Positions 24,565 through 37,430 of a DNA stretch of 64,000 bases are shown here, one piece after another. The notes under the pieces were generated by a model. That model saw only the letters and a program-made list of their open reading frames with translations, did no database searches and was not told the DNA's origin. Both the position numbers and the translations under genes were made by a program. Origin of the DNA: Sepioteuthis lessoniana (lineage: Eukaryota; Mollusca; Cephalopoda; Myopsida; Loliginidae). Positions within the stretch are counted from its first letter, which is position 1; each line of letters opens with the position of its first letter. The stretch is from NCBI GenBank assembly GCA_963585895.1, contig OY757912.1:82291154-82355153 (forward strand). Direction: 5' to 3'.

Positions 24565-24759
24565 CTGCAAAGAAAAAAAAAACAAAAAGAATGGTTAAGT
24601 TTCACTCAGCTAAGAAATTAAGAAAAAATATACAAAGAGGTGCTGAGAAATTATTGGCCCAACCAAGAAGGGAGTGATTTCTTTTTTGAAAAGTTAAAGA
24701 AACTTGAAAATTGATGTGAAAAACATGTTCAACTGAGTTTTATGGCTTAGTGGTATTCT

Positions 24760-25090
24760 CTTCTTGGTTGGGTAGAGAACTTTTTAGTATATCTCTCATA
24801 AGAAGTGTCCTGGGTAAGACACTAAACTGCATCTGGTGGAGAAATTTGAGCTTTAGAGAGTGAGGAGCCAACTCTTCATTGCTATTACTCCCAGGTACAC
24901 TTTGACTTCAAGTAGTTGTATCTGCTAGGGTCCTATAGATATTTTTGAAAATTATTAGGATTTAAACTATATATAACTATGTGCAAACAAATCATTAAAT
25001 AGAATTGTTTCTTGAAACCATATCACTGCAAAAAAGAATGACCTTATAAAATAACCCAACAAGAGATGACATGCCATAAAAATCAACCAA
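24760..25090 (+). repeat. Family D repeat, eroded
   Basis: Opposite orientation: head phrase GTGTCCTGGGTAAGACACTAAAC at 24805, then TTGCTATTACTCCCAGG, units, and the tail GACATGCCATAAAAATCAACC. Confidence 0.8.
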
Positions 25091-25099
25091 ACAACCTTG

Positions 25100-26685
25100 T
25101 AAAGTTAAAAATTTCAACACACTTTTACATCATAAATGTAGCTAAGGATATTTGCAAAGAAAGTCATGACTCAATGATATTTAGTAATATTATTACACTT
25201 TTTTATTATTTGATGGAGTACTGTGAACCAATTCTTCAATCTTAATTTCAATTGCTTTTCATCTCAATTATTGTGTCAATCAGCAGCCATCAGTAAACTT
25301 ATTTCTGTTCCATGTTGTTTTACTGATGCCAAAAATGAACAATATAGTCATGTTGAAAAGTAACAAACATTAAGATAAAAGAAAATAAAAATTAATAATT
25401 GATATTAATTGGATTTAGAAAAACCTGGTTGAAGGCAGTGGTAGCACTATGTTTGACTGTGCCCCTTGAAAATCATTCAGTTTTCACCCCTTACAAAAGT
25501 ATAGAACCTTCTACAACAAACTTTCTAAAACTGTCCTAACTTGATAAAAAATTTAATTCCACTGTATTAGAATTGTGTCATTTGACAAAAGAAAAGTAAA
25601 AAATTCTGATAAAAAAATTGTGTTCATGTACACCCCTAGCTCCAAAAGAAAAAAAAATCATTTTGTACCAAAAAAGTTTACAATAAAATAATATTCAAAT
25701 GTAATAATTTGCATTAAAAAGTTTGTAGGCAAGTTACACCTTGATTTAAAAGAATCTCCACAAAATCAGCTATTTAATTTTGAATAAACATTTTTAGTAC
25801 TTATTCATTTATAAACAAATTTATATATGAATAGTGTAGTTTGTACAAAATAAAATGAAAACATTTGTTTTTAAACTTCAAATTTTTACCCTTATTTCAT
25901 TTTTTTTTCTGTGTTTCCTGAGATAGAGTGTACTCCCAAGACCTAGTAGGGTCTGAGGGTCCTATGTAGCACCTCCTATTAAGGCCAAATTAATAGTGTA
26001 CTCAGGAAGAATTGAATTCTCTCAAAATCATCTGTAAGATAAGACTGCTTTAAAGAGGTACTAAATGGAAAATTTACTGGAATAACTCAGCATAATATAA
26101 CATCAAATTTTGGGCATTCAAAGGGGAATAAATTTATTCTCAATAGTCTATAAGACTGATACTGTATAGATTAATACAGATAATTTTTGAAAAAAGGTCA
26201 GAGTTATAGAACCTTAAATGAGGAACACAAAAAGTAACAATAGCCTGTGAGATTAGGATGCAAACAAAAGTACTTTCTTATGATCTCAATACTTGATAAA
26301 GAAATAAAGACTTGCAATAAAGAAAATATAATCTCAATAATTCTGGTGCAGAGCAATTAAAGATGAATAGGTGGTGGTTGCTTTGTAGGGTCTCCAAGTG
26401 TAAAATAAATACTGGCATAAATCTATCATTCGTTCCTCATTCACCAAATTACCAAAATGACAATTCTAATCTTATATTATTCATTGAGAGAGAGAGAGAG
26501 AGCTATTCCTTTCTTGATGTAACAAAAAAAATGTGATGTAAAAAACTGGACAAAGGGAGAAGCACAGAAACAGAGGATGAAAATAATGAATAAAAGTAGG
26601 ACATTTTTACTGGTATAAGAAAACAGAATCTACATATAAAAGACAAATTTTTGTATGTACATTACTGTAACACAACAAAAGCAAT
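25100..26685. other. No recognised gene
   Basis: AT-rich DNA with a (GA)n at 26485-26502 and small GC-richer patches near 25430 and 25930 that I cannot classify. Confidence 0.4.
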
Positions 26686-26689
26686 ACAT

Positions 26690-26910
26690 CATGGCAACAT
26701 TTTTCGTTAGTATAATAGTACTAAAATATTCTAAAAAAAAAAAAAAAAAAATATTATAATAAACAATTTCTAATCTAAGTTGCAACTTGAAAATTAACCC
26801 TGATCATAATAATTTCTCAAGGGACATAACTATTAAATTCTGATTATAGATTACTTCCCCTAAATAGCAATTAATTAAACTCAACATTCCATAAATAAAA
26901 TCTGAATTGA
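26690..26910 (+). repeat. Family G repeat, variant with a 19-bp A run
   Basis: TTTCGTTAGTATAATAGTAC, then an A run, then TCTCAAGGGACATAACTATT. Related to 4270-4450 and 13420-13620. Confidence 0.65.
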
Positions 26911-27159
26911 CACAGGGCCAAATGGCCAAAGTAAGTGATCTTTAAGCAATTGAAAAATTAAATATTGTAAGTTTCATAAAGAAAATTTTTGTTATACAGG
27001 TAAGAATAAACGCCTTCTGTCCTAATTTGTAAGAAACAAAATAAGTAAATAAATAACAATCTGGTTTACTACAAATAACTGAAATAACAAGTATTACAAT
27101 ATTTTACTCATTAAGAAAATGAAAGAATTAAATCTTGAATCCCCCCTCAAAAATGATAT

Positions 27160-27310
27160 GAACATTGTGGAGTCTATGTTTGTAATGAACATAATTATTT
27201 TTAATCATCCAAAATCTCAAAATAATAGGGATAGTTATTTAGAAGCCTTCAGTCCTTCCTAAATATAAGTATCAACATCATCATGGACTGCTGTTATGAT
27301 GAGTTGTCAA
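27160..27310 (+). repeat. Family G repeat, 3' part
   Basis: TTTTTAATCATCCAAAATCT and CCTTCAGTCCTTCCTAAATA match the second half of the family. Confidence 0.55.
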
Positions 27311-27574
27311 GTAAATATCAAAATTACAATCATACAAAGATTATCACAAATTCCTTTTGATAAATGGCCTTTCTACACAACAATAGCATCTATCAGTTTT
27401 GTAAAACCATGAATTTAAGTGCAGACCTGGGCAAAAATGTATAGAAGACTGAAGGTTACCTATGCAGCAGATCTCTTTTCTCTACATCAACCAATCTGTT
27501 CAAGAGAAAGGCAAGTGCTGATACAGCTTCACACTAGTTGCCAGAACAAGGTTGAAGACAAGATTTTGAGTACA

Positions 27575-27970
27575 TGAATGATTGATTTTAATGGCATATC
27601 AATCAATTTATGCCAAGAGGTTAGGGAATTGTGTACATTGTACATTTATATTTACATTTTTGCATAGTTTTTTAAAGAGTCTTTTGGCACATAGTTAAAT
27701 AGCAAGTATTTGTATCTAACATAAATAATTTGCAAACTGATTTATTTGACCCATAGATGGAACTAACAGGTACTTCCACTCCAAATGAGAGTGGATCTGG
27801 GAGTAATAGCATTGAAGGGATACTCCACACTTCCCAGAGCTCTAGTACTTGAGCCTCATCACCAAATGTAGTTCAGCATCATACCAGGACACCACTTTTT
27901 AGGGGAGGTTCTTACTCGCAATGTAGAGGATACATTCAGTATATTCAAAACCCTGCTGACAGGGCTTGGT
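27575..27970 (-). repeat. Family D repeat with long tail variant
   Basis: Tail TTTTAATGGCATATCAATC plus a ~110-bp extension, a remnant unit and the head 27735-27970. Confidence 0.82.
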
Positions 27971-28109
27971 TTTAAGTACAATAAAGATAATGTAAACTTT
28001 CTAAGAAATGATTAAATCAGGAACTTGGTCATTTATATAAAAATCCTAATCCTTTTCAGTGCATGCATCTTAAAAAGAAAAATAAACAATAAAAAAAATT
28101 GATGATTTG

Positions 28110-28400
28110 ATTCATTGATTTTTAACAGCACGTAAATCTGTCTAGGGATATTTTATGCCTGAGGTTAGAGAATCATGTACAGTATATGTTTATATTTACA
28201 TTTGTGTAGTTGTTTCTAAAGAGTTTTTTTGCACAATCATAAGATATCAAATAGTCCTCTCAAATACAAATAATTTGCATACAGTTGTATGTTTTAAGTA
28301 TCCTTATCTAGTACAAATAACTTTTCAATTAGATCTATTTAACCCATAGATGGGACCCTAACAAGTGCTTCCATTCTAGCGCAGAGTGAACCAGGGAATA
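28110..28400 (-). repeat. Family D repeat, head truncated
   Basis: The tail and two units are present; the head stops after GTGAACCAGGGAATAATA. Confidence 0.75.
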
Positions 28401-28694
28401 ATAAAGAAGATAAGAAAAATAGGATCAGTGAGAGTTTGCTGAACAAAAATATTTGGTTCTAATTTTACTGGTTTATCTTGACTATAAATTAATTTATTAA
28501 GTGTTTCTTAATCATTTCTCAACAGATAGAGTAAATATGTCAGTATTTATAGATAAGGCATGCTCGCATGGTGGTTTGTTTTGTGACTGAGAGAGCTGTA
28601 TATTTTTCTAGGTGCCAAAAGCTAAAAGGCCAGGATTTTGAATGCTAATTTTCAAAGTAAGTAAAACAGGCCCTTCCCACTACTCTCCTGAAGA

Positions 28695-28985
28695 TAATGT
28701 TCTGTTGAGAGGGCTTAGAATATGTTGACTGTATTTTCAGCTGAGGAGTAAGAAACACCCTCAAAAAGGGTATCCTATGTATGACATTTGACTGTATCTG
28801 ATGGTGAGGCTCTGGTTCTACAGATCTGAGGAGTGTGGAGTATCCCTTCATTGCCATTACTCTCAGGTCCACTCTTATCTAAAGTGATAGTACCTGTTAG
28901 GGTCCCATCTATGAGTCAAATAAATCAGTTTGAATATTATTTGTATTTGATAGGAGCATGTACAAAAAAACTCCAGAGATGCACT
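28695..28985 (+). repeat. Family D repeat, plus-strand copy
   Basis: Head from CTGTTGAGAGGGCTTAGAAT to TAGGGTCCCATCTATGAGTC, then a partial unit; the tail is missing. An apparent 75-codon open frame on the other strand is a by-product. Confidence 0.8.
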
Positions 28986-29129
28986 CAACTTATTCTATAG
29001 CCCCAGCTGTCTGGACTAGAAACAATAATAGTTGTAGTAGTTATTATTATTGTCATAACAACAACATCACCCCATTATTTTCAGCTTTTTTTATATTCCC
29101 TATAGAAGTATGCATTGCCTGACTATCTC

Positions 29130-29260
29130 AACATTCTTAATATCTCCCAACTCTTTCATAATAGGTTAGTAGACCATTGTTAGTGAATTCAATTGTTACT
29201 GAGTTTCTCATATTTTTGACTTTCTTCTGAACTAAGTTAAGCTTCTTTCTTTACATTTCC
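29130..29260 (+). mobile_element. Dispersed tRNA-like repeat, second copy
   Basis: Matches 48790-48930 (GACCATTGTTAGTGAATTCA, TCTCATATTTTTGACTTTC). Confidence 0.45.
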
Positions 29261-30069
29261 CCAATTCATTTTTCTTTCTATTTTCTAACTTTTTATTTCT
29301 TTTAAACCCAGCTCCTTTATTAGTTAAAAATCAATGAAAAGATAAATATAATTTTCAAAATTCATAGAGCCCAAAATTAAATATAAAAATAACAAAGGAT
29401 ATTCACTGGTGTTTTCTGAATCTATTAATTTGTTCACAAATTTTTATATGACTATTTTTACCTTTGTTCAAGCACCTTAAAAAAAAAAAAAAAAAAATCT
29501 ACATATACTTGTAAATAGGTCAACCCTTGATTTATGGCCACAAAATCATGAATTTATGAATCCAAGCATAGCATCAAGTCCTTGCCATTATATTTGAATT
29601 TCAACTATACAAAATTATTACTCGTGTATTAATTAACAATTTTTGGCCAAAAAATTAAAGCTTCAAAGTTTGACCAGCACATGACTTTTGAACCACAATT
29701 AAAACTTATGAATAGACCATGTAACAGTGTATTTTTTTCAATCATGTTAAAATTTGAGTAGAACTAGTTATATATATATATAAAACTTTTGAGACTGTCT
29801 AGGTCCAATTTATACATCACTGTGTTGTCAAAATGACTACCTAAGAACAAAAAAACAGTTAATTGAATTTTTCTTCAAAGCAAGATAAATATATTAATAT
29901 AAATATAGTAATTAAATCTTCAATTTTTCCATTCAAGTTTTTTCTTTTTTGTTATTGAAAAGTTACACTTAATTTGTTATTAATTCACCAAACTCTGAAA
30001 TAGAAACTGAATGATTTATTTCAGAATATCATTTATAATTGATATTAATGCAATTATGCATATCAGCTA

Positions 30070-30071
<2 letters not shown>

Positions 30072-30108
<37 letters not shown>
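30072..30108. repeat. (TA)n microsatellite
   Basis: About 37 bp. Confidence 0.95.
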
Positions 30109-30113
<5 letters not shown>

Positions 30114-30164
30114 TAACCCAGGAAAAATAAATGAGATATCAAATCAAGGTTTATATCAAATGAT

Positions 30165-30620
30165 TAGTTGTTTTATGGCATATTAACCCTTGTAGGATAT
30201 TTAATGTCAAATCTAATCATTATATATATGATTTGTAAATGAATAGTTTGTAGGTAACATTTTTACATGAGCCAGAGCACATTTGTTTGCATACAAATGG
30301 TTTCAAGTATTGCTATTTATCATTTCCACATAGTTAAATGGTTTTCAGTAATGCAATCTAACAATAATAATTCTATTCGCACACAGATGGTTTCAAGTAT
30401 AAACAGTTCTAGTTGGCCCATGGATGGTACCCTAACAGGTCAGAGTGGATCTGGAAGTAATGGTAATGAAGTGATACGCCACATTCTTCAAAGCTCAAGG
30501 ACTGGAACTTCAACATTAGATAGTTTGACATATCCAGGACACTGATTGAAGGTGGTGGTGTTTTACCTCTTTGCAGAGATGCAGTCGGCATATTTTACAG
30601 ATCCAACCAACTGGGTTGGT
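30165..30620 (-). repeat. Family D repeat, ~47-bp units
   Basis: Tail (GCATATTAACCCTTGTAGG), three units with GGTTTCAAGTAT and the head 30416-30620. Confidence 0.83.
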
Positions 30621-30654
30621 TTATATTTAAAAAAATACAATTAAGATACTCTAA

Positions 30655-30870
30655 AATGGAGAATATAGCAATTTCCTCTCTAATCTGCAAACGAATGATA
30701 ATTTTGTGAGGTCAGTGTTTACACAGAATGTCATTTATCAGTCATCCAAATTCTCAATATAACAGAGATAACTATGAAATGCATATTAGAATCCTTCACT
30801 CCTTAAATATAAGCATCAACCACTGCTACAATGTGGACCCAATAGGATCACAGGTCATCTACACACTAAA
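30655..30870 (+). repeat. Family G repeat
   Basis: GCAATTTCCTCTCTAATCTG, GATAATTTTGTGAGGTCAG, CTTCACTCC and a trailing GGATCACAGGTCATC. A family B SINE follows. Confidence 0.7.
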
Positions 30871-30877
30871 TGTGAGG

Positions 30878-31150
30878 CATTTGTGTTGGAATAGTTATTA
30901 TCAAGTGAAATAGACATGGTGACCAGAGTTCAAATCCTGAATGATGCTGTTTGGATTTCACATAGCACTAATTCCCTTAGGAAAGGTATGAATCCAACCA
31001 CCCACTGCCTAGTTATGGGTAAATAGTAGGGCAGATTGGGTTCTAATCTTGATGTAGCTACCAGTCTGGGAGAAGGAAAACTAAATTCAAACCAGTTAAA
31101 CTCCACTTAAAAATTGACCTACTCATAGCAGAGGGGTTGGGTAAATATAC
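30878..31150 (+). mobile_element. Family B tRNA-derived SINE
   Basis: Head GTTATTATCAAGTGAAATAG, B box GAGTTCAAATCCTG, body TAGTAGGGCAGATTGGG and CTCCACTTAAAAATTGA. Full-length by comparison with the copy at 42401. Confidence 0.82.
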
Positions 31151-31771
31151 ATCCTAAAAACAACTATTATAAGATAGAGGCAGTAAAAGCAAAAGGTAGT
31201 TTCTCCTTGAAAAAAAAACCCCGAAGCAGAATGAAAATATAAAAGAATAGAAAGAAGAACAAATATAAAATTTGCAACATACACTTTTCCGTTTTTTATG
31301 AACAGAAGTTTACAAATTTGTGTGTATGTGTGTGCTGCTTTACTTCTGTTTAAAAACAATTTCACCAAGTTATACAGAAAAGAATATCAACTCTTTAAGG
31401 CAAAATTCTAATGTTGTTTTTTTCCCCAATTACTTAACGGTTCTGCATATCTGAATTTAAAGCACTAACCTAGATAGAGTTGATTATCTGCTTCTTGATT
31501 TCTCAGATTTATAGTTATCACGCAAAAAGCAAAAAATGAAACAACTTTGAACAGTTAATTCTTATTCATAATTTCCCATTTTATTTGCAATTGAGTCTAT
31601 ACCACAGTACCTCTTCATGGGGGATGAAAACTAACAGTTAAAAATAATTCTGACATTAAAAAAGTTCAAAGAAAGAAAAAAAAAAAACAATTCCAAAGTC
31701 TTAAAATTTTATATTGCTTCTTAATTGTTGATATATTTTTTTGACAAATCAGTTCTGCTTTAATCAAAATA

Positions 31772-32004
31772 TTTGGTTTGGTTTCCATGTTTAATAGCAC
31801 ATCACCCTTTGGGGGTTATTTAATGCCAAATCCATCTTTGTTAGAAGAACAGCAGTGATACTATTTAACCCATAGCTATGGAGGATAAAGGGGTTCATAC
31901 CTTTCCCAAGGGTATTAGTCTGAAAGTGAACATAATAGTACGACTAGAGTTTGAACTCACTTCAAGGCAGTCTGGCACTTAATCCATTACACCATGGGGA
32001 CTCT
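31772..32004 (-). mobile_element. Family C SINE
   Basis: Minus-strand copy, full length from the GAGTCCCCATGGTGTAATGG head at 32004 to the AAACCAAACC-type end at 31772. Confidence 0.88.
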
Positions 32005-32439
32005 TCTTTAAAATATTTGCACCATATATACTTGTGCATAGGTCAAGACCTTATTTTTAGGTTGACTCATGAATACATCATTTTGTAAGCTTGGAATTTG
32101 AGCATAATAGTGAGGACGAGGAGCAACCCTAGGCTTCAAAAATTGATTCCTTAAATCAATCATTTCCTGATCATAATCAAGAGTCAACCTATAAACGAGA
32201 TCAGCTTATACACCAACACTACTATACAAGTAAATTTAAAAAAAGAATTGTTTTACAAGATGTAAATTTATATGATAAATTAAGAAAAAGGGAAAAATAT
32301 ATACAATATATAATTTTAGAAAATTTGTAAGAAACGCAATTAAGAAAAAAATAGTTTTTAAAATTCTAATATGAAATAAATATCTGCTTTCGTCTATTTT
32401 GAAATAATGAAATGTATTGAGACTAAAGATAAATTTCCA

Positions 32440-33010
32440 ACTGGAGTTGCTTCCCTTGCATCAGACATTTTTTTTTTTCGTTCGGAAAACAAAGGCATAG
32501 CAATAAAATGAAATCGCGAAGTTAAAGGATTTGATTGTTTGCTTTAGAAAAAAATTTTTGATGTTATTTTTTGCTTCTCCGGAAATTTTGCAATATCACC
32601 ATTATATGTAATAAAGTTAAAGATAACATTCAGGACGTTATCAAAGTTACAAACATTCCTTTTGCTTTCCCCCCTTCAAGACTCTATGGACATTACCGTT
32701 AAGTGTTTCGTCAAGTAGATGAAGAGAAAAGGTTCTCCTGTGCAACTGTGGAGCATTCCTTTTTAGAAGTTGACTTGTGTAATTCTTTTGTGGCTACACT
32801 TTAGCCACAAGATTATCTTCTAGGGATTAGAGAAATTCAAATAATCTTAAATATGCGCCACGGTAGAAATTCTCCTGAGGACGAATGTACCTTCTCAACA
32901 AGCGAGCAACAACTTTAATGTTTTTGTTTCAACTTGATCGATTTTTCTTTGTGTACAAGAAAACAAGATTTACTTCCCTTTATAACAAAAAACCACATTG
33001 CGATTAATTT
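32440..33010. promoter_or_regulatory. Candidate CpG-bearing regulatory or first-exon region
   Basis: This ~570-bp stretch lacks the window's repeats and holds a cluster of CpG sites (GTTCGG, ATCGCGAAG, TGCGCCACGG, GACGAATG, AAGCGAGC, GATCGAT, TGCGAT) in otherwise CpG-poor DNA. It lies about 8 kb upstream of the first coding exon of the minus-strand transporter gene, which needs a 5' untranslated exon. Purely positional inference; no TATA box or donor site was pinned down. Confidence 0.2.
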
Positions 33011-33569
33011 CTTAGAATAAAAAAACAAACTATGAAAAACAGAGCTGGTACTGTGACTAATTTCAATTCAGTGTTAAATATCCATTCTGATATCAAGAAT
33101 ATTGCACATTTTTACTCAATTATTTGCTTTCACAAAATAATCTAACAGAAAATAAAATAAATAAATGAAGGATTAAAAAAATAATTTTTCTTCTCAAAAT
33201 ATAAAGAAAGCTGAACTAACAAAAAAAAGACCATTTTAAAAACTTATAGAATCTTACTAATTTATGGATCATTTAAAGAATAGTTACATCAGACTAATTT
33301 GTATATTTAGAATAACAATAAGTATAAAATTGATAATTTATCATTACAAATTTTTTAGTATAGATACTGAATAGAAAAAGAATGTGCCAGCATAAAATTT
33401 ATTAACAATTACCAGAAAAAAATCATATATACATTCTTGTACAGATTTAGTTCAAAATATATTTTGAGAAATGGCTTTCTTAAAATCAAAGACAAGAGAC
33501 AATGAGAATGAATTTTATTTTATCCTAATTATTAAAAAAACAAAACAAAACTAATTTATTATAAAATAA

Positions 33570-33850
33570 TGAGGCAATTTCAAAAAAATAAAGGTGCAGT
33601 TACTTCCACTTTATAATCCTGGTTGAAAGAAAGACATGGAATACCATTTGAAACAACTATCCAACCACATGGGGGCTTGTTCCTAAGGCCAGCATTCCTG
33701 GAACCAATCTGGTGGAATAGGGAGGCTGTTTGAAGGCCAAGTTTGTTGTATAAAATAAACTTATGGTTACCTGAATAAGAGTCACCCAATGATTATCTCA
33801 CCTGAAGAATTGTCATCCTGGTAAACATTGAGGGTGACAATACTCTGAGT
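33570..33850. other. Unclassified GC-richer segment
   Basis: Contains a 69-codon minus frame (33789-33580) with text such as SRNAGLRNKPPCGWIVVSNG, which I do not recognise. It could be an eroded transposon. No splice signals support an exon. Confidence 0.25.
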
Positions 33851-33952
33851 GTTCCTAAGTTACTTGTCTTAATAAAAGAAAAAAAAAAGATGGTAGAACA
33901 ATGAATTTTGTACATAATAAAATTTGTTGGATTACTCTTTGAGGAATTTATT

Positions 33953-34187
33953 TTGGTGTGGTTTCATTGTTTAATGGCATGCCAACCTTTGTGGGTTATT
34001 TAATGCCAAAGCTATTCTGATAGAAAAACAATAATGATACAAATTTAATCAATAGCTGGGAGCATAAGGATGTTCATACCTTTCCTAAGAGTATTAGTTT
34101 GAAAGTGAATGTAATATGACTGTAGTTCAAACTCGCTTACAACAATGTTGCCGTCCAGTACATTAGCCACTATGCTATGAGGAGTCC
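33953..34187 (-). mobile_element. Family C SINE
   Basis: Minus-strand full-length copy with the tail ATGGCATGCCAACCTTTGTG seen on plus. Confidence 0.87.
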
Positions 34188-34619
34188 TCACAGGAATTTA
34201 TAACATCAATTTTTGGTTTGAGACTGTCAGTATGAAAGTCACTCGTTTTTTGGTGGGTGCAGAATGTTTGATATAAGCCAACTTTTAATTAAAATATGTT
34301 GGAAAACTAATATAACAGGAATAAAGGAGGAAGTGAGTATTCATGTACAAATGTGAAAAATTTGTGGGTGGTAACGGGTCATAATATAGAGCTAAAATTT
34401 ATACAACCATGTGAGTCTGACAAGACTGCTTTAAGGAATCCTTCAATTTGACCAAGCATGAAAATATGTGATAGATTATTTTTTGATGAATGGTTTATCT
34501 GTTTCTTATAGTACAGCAATAATTCTAATCCACTTATAATTATGCAAAATATAGAAAAAGACAATTTATTTGTGGTATTTTAAAATCTACATCCAGGTAT
34601 AAAATAGTGTATGTATGTG

Positions 34620-34745
34620 ACCTATAGCTTTTTTCTCAGTCTACTGTGGGATGAAAGCCTTCCCTAAGGTCTGGGAGATATGGAGAGTAATGGGCCTTAC
34701 ACTGGCCCATATTGGCCAAGTTGTTGTTCTTCTAGACTGGTTGTC
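34620..34745. repeat. Dispersed repeat fragment (family H)
   Basis: GGATGAAAGCCTTCCCTAAGG, GGTCTGGGAGATATGGAG and TCTTCTAGACTGGTTGTCC recur in diverged form at 43140-43205 and 48025-48135. Confidence 0.45.
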
Positions 34746-35284
34746 CTAACAAAAAAGCTAAATCATCAACTAAAAGTGTAAACTTATTTTTTATTGTAAA
34801 CACACTAAAAATTTATAGGATAAACTTTTATTAGACAAGAAATTTTGATGTAGTTTTTAGATAAGAAAATGCCTCCCACTCTACACAATTATTTTTTATT
34901 ATAATACTTGGTTTTAATTATTATTTCATTTATTTATTTACATAAGTAAACATCTAATTGGGTAATTTAAATGTAAACTAAACTCTGATCAAAAGTAAAC
35001 TCAACTCAACAGAAAGCCAGAAAATAAAAAAGCCAAAGTTAAGTCTAAAAATTCAAATAATTATGAATTTTTATAACTGAAATATTGATAAGAGCAGTCA
35101 AAATGCAAGTAGTCTAAGTATTTTGAAAAATTAAAGTTTCATTTATTTGAACCATTTACATTCAGAGTCAGATCATAAAGTATAGGATCTTATCTTTACT
35201 TAATTTTACTTTTAGTTTAATATTCAGGAAGTATTAAACAAATTACAAAAAAATTACAGAGTCTTTTATATTTTATTAGTACAA

Positions 35285-36410
35285 TGTAATTTGGTTTGGT
35301 TTGTTGGGTTTTATGGCATATCAACAATTGTAGGTTATTTAACACCAAATCCATTTTTATGTAAATAATCAGTTCTATTTAAAACAGTTCAGTTTAGCAT
35401 AAGTACACAGTTTAATTGTCAAAAACATTTCTATTTCAAACTATTCAAGCAGTTATATATAACAATTCAGTTTAGTGTAAGTACAGTTTCAATGTCAAAA
35501 ACAGTTCAATTTCAAATAATTCAGTTTAGCATAAGCATGCAATTTAAATGTAAAAAGTAAAGTTGGCGACCATAGTCGAGGGTAACCCGAAGGCTCCCTT
35601 TTCGATAGCTACTACACCAATGTGTAGGGGAGGGCGCTACTCCTTCCCTGGATTGCTCTACTTTACCCTTGATCCGTACCTTATAATGCTGAGTGTTAAG
35701 CAAGGAGGCATCAAGTACCATTTTTTGAGTCTTTGGTATGACTCGACCTGGGATTGAACCCAGATCTCCCGGGCCATTGGCGAACACTCTAACCCCTAGG
35801 CCAATGTCCGGTATAATTTAAATGTAAGAACAGTGTAATAGTGAAAATAATTTAAATGTAAGAACAGTGTAATAGGGAAAAACATTTCTATTTCAAGCTA
35901 TTCAGTTTAGTCAAGCAGTTCTAATTCAGCTAATTCAGTTTAGTAGAAGTACAGATTTTGTTTACACACAGTTACATGTCAAAACAGTTCTATGTTAAAC
36001 AATTCAGTTTAGTGTAAATACAGTTTCAATGTCAAAAAACAGTTCTGTTTGAAATAATTCAGTTTATCATAAGCACACAGTTTAAATGTAAGTACGGTTT
36101 AATTGTCAAAAACATTTCTATTTCAAGTTATTCAGTTTAATCAAACAATTCAGTTTAGCATAAGTATGCTGTTAGTTCTATTTAACTCATAGATAGGGCC
36201 ATATCAGGTGCTACCACTCCGGGCCAGAGTGGTCCTGGGAGCGATGGCAATGAAGGAGTACTCCGCATTCCCCAAACCTACAGTATTGCCGGAACCTCAC
36301 CATCAGATTGTTTAGTGTCATATCCAGGACACTCATTGGGGGGTGGTCTTACCCCTCTGCAGAGAAGCAGTCAGTGTATTCTACAGCCCCAGCCGACTGG
36401 GCAAACAATG
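35285..36410 (-). repeat. Family D repeat, longest copy, carrying a family A SINE
   Basis: The tail at 35295-35350 is followed by about 12 units of the CAATTCAGTTTAG type and a well-kept head 36185-36410. The SINE at 35554 sits in the unit block. Next to it a unit segment is duplicated (AATTTAAATGTAAGAACAG at 35815 and 35852). Confidence 0.9.
35554..35814 (-). mobile_element. Family A SINE, copy 4, with target-site duplication
   Basis: Best-preserved copy: on the minus strand TGGCCTAGGGGTTAGAGTG resembles the A box and GGTTCAATCCCAGG the B box, then the ~180-bp body follows. It is flanked by the 13-bp direct duplication AATTTAAATGTAA (35541-35553 and 35815-35827), which proves retroposition. 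The insertion is into the tandem block of a family D repeat. Confidence 0.95.
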
Positions 36411-36964
36411 TAATTTAAAAATTACTTAAATATTGCTTCATAATGCACAAAGTAGGTTACCCTATGTTAATTCTCCTTACTAATATGTAATGAAAACCTG
36501 CTTGAATTGAGTATCTTACAGGACAACTAGGATAGGAATGATAAAAAATCTTGAGACCTGATATTTTCTACAAGGGAAAATGTATAATCCAACATTTAAA
36601 AAAAAATTGTTGTATGATAAAAAAAAACATTCTTGTGATATAATTTTTGTTCAATATTCAAAATAAAGAATACTGCATGATATGTATATTGTAAACTCAA
36701 AGATGGTGCTTATTTCTGTGATAAATTTAGAAAATGATTATAATAATGAGTCACCTCTTTGCTCAGAAATGACCAAAACTTTTTCAATATTAAATACAAA
36801 CAGCATTTTACTTGAATGTAAATGTTCTTTTCTCAGACAAGAATAGAAATACCTTGTGTTTTTAATGTCATTTGTATTTTATATATTCTTAAAGAATACC
36901 TTTTACTTAGTCTTTTACATTATTTCAAATAGAAAAGGTTAAATCTGCAAAAATACATGTGTGC

Positions 36965-36990
36965 GCACACACACACACACACACACACAC
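36965..36990. repeat. (CA)n microsatellite
   Basis: About 26 bp. Confidence 0.95.
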
Positions 36991-37371
36991 TAAATACATA
37001 TATTCATAAATATCTATTCATCTCAAAGATCTTAATGTGCTTAACAGATGTTGAATATTTCAATTCTTTATTCTTCAGAAGTTCCCAAAGGTAAATAATT
37101 ATTTTTCAAATCACCATTCCAGTTTTCTATTTTTATGTAAGTCTGGTTGAATAAATCTCTTCAGGAAATCCTTGTACTTTTAACATAATCAGACAGTTGC
37201 AAATGTTAAGTATGCCGACACAAGTCAGATGTAATTCCACAAATACAGAAATCTCTAAACTGTTCTCTATGGTATGAAGGATATTCTTTTTCTTCTTGGT
37301 AAATGGAATATTTAGCTATTATTGGGTGGAAGAACAGGTAAATTTGAATTTCGAGATACTAAGAAAGAATA

Positions 37372-37430
37372 GAGAGGTACCAAGAGAAAAGAGAGAGAGG
37401 TACCAAGAGAAAAGAGAGATATTAAGAAAT
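37372..37430. repeat. 23-bp tandem duplication
   Basis: GAGAGGTACCAAGAGAAAAG occurs at 37372 and 37395. Confidence 0.9.

Noticed and set aside
24385-24585. Alternative frame overlapping the first coding exon
   Set aside because: It begins in the polypyrimidine tract of the acceptor and is out of frame with the conserved transporter sequence.
35700-35810. Possible tRNA gene on the minus strand
   Set aside because: A and B boxes are present, but the sequence continues into the family A SINE body, and a target-site duplication proves a retroposon.
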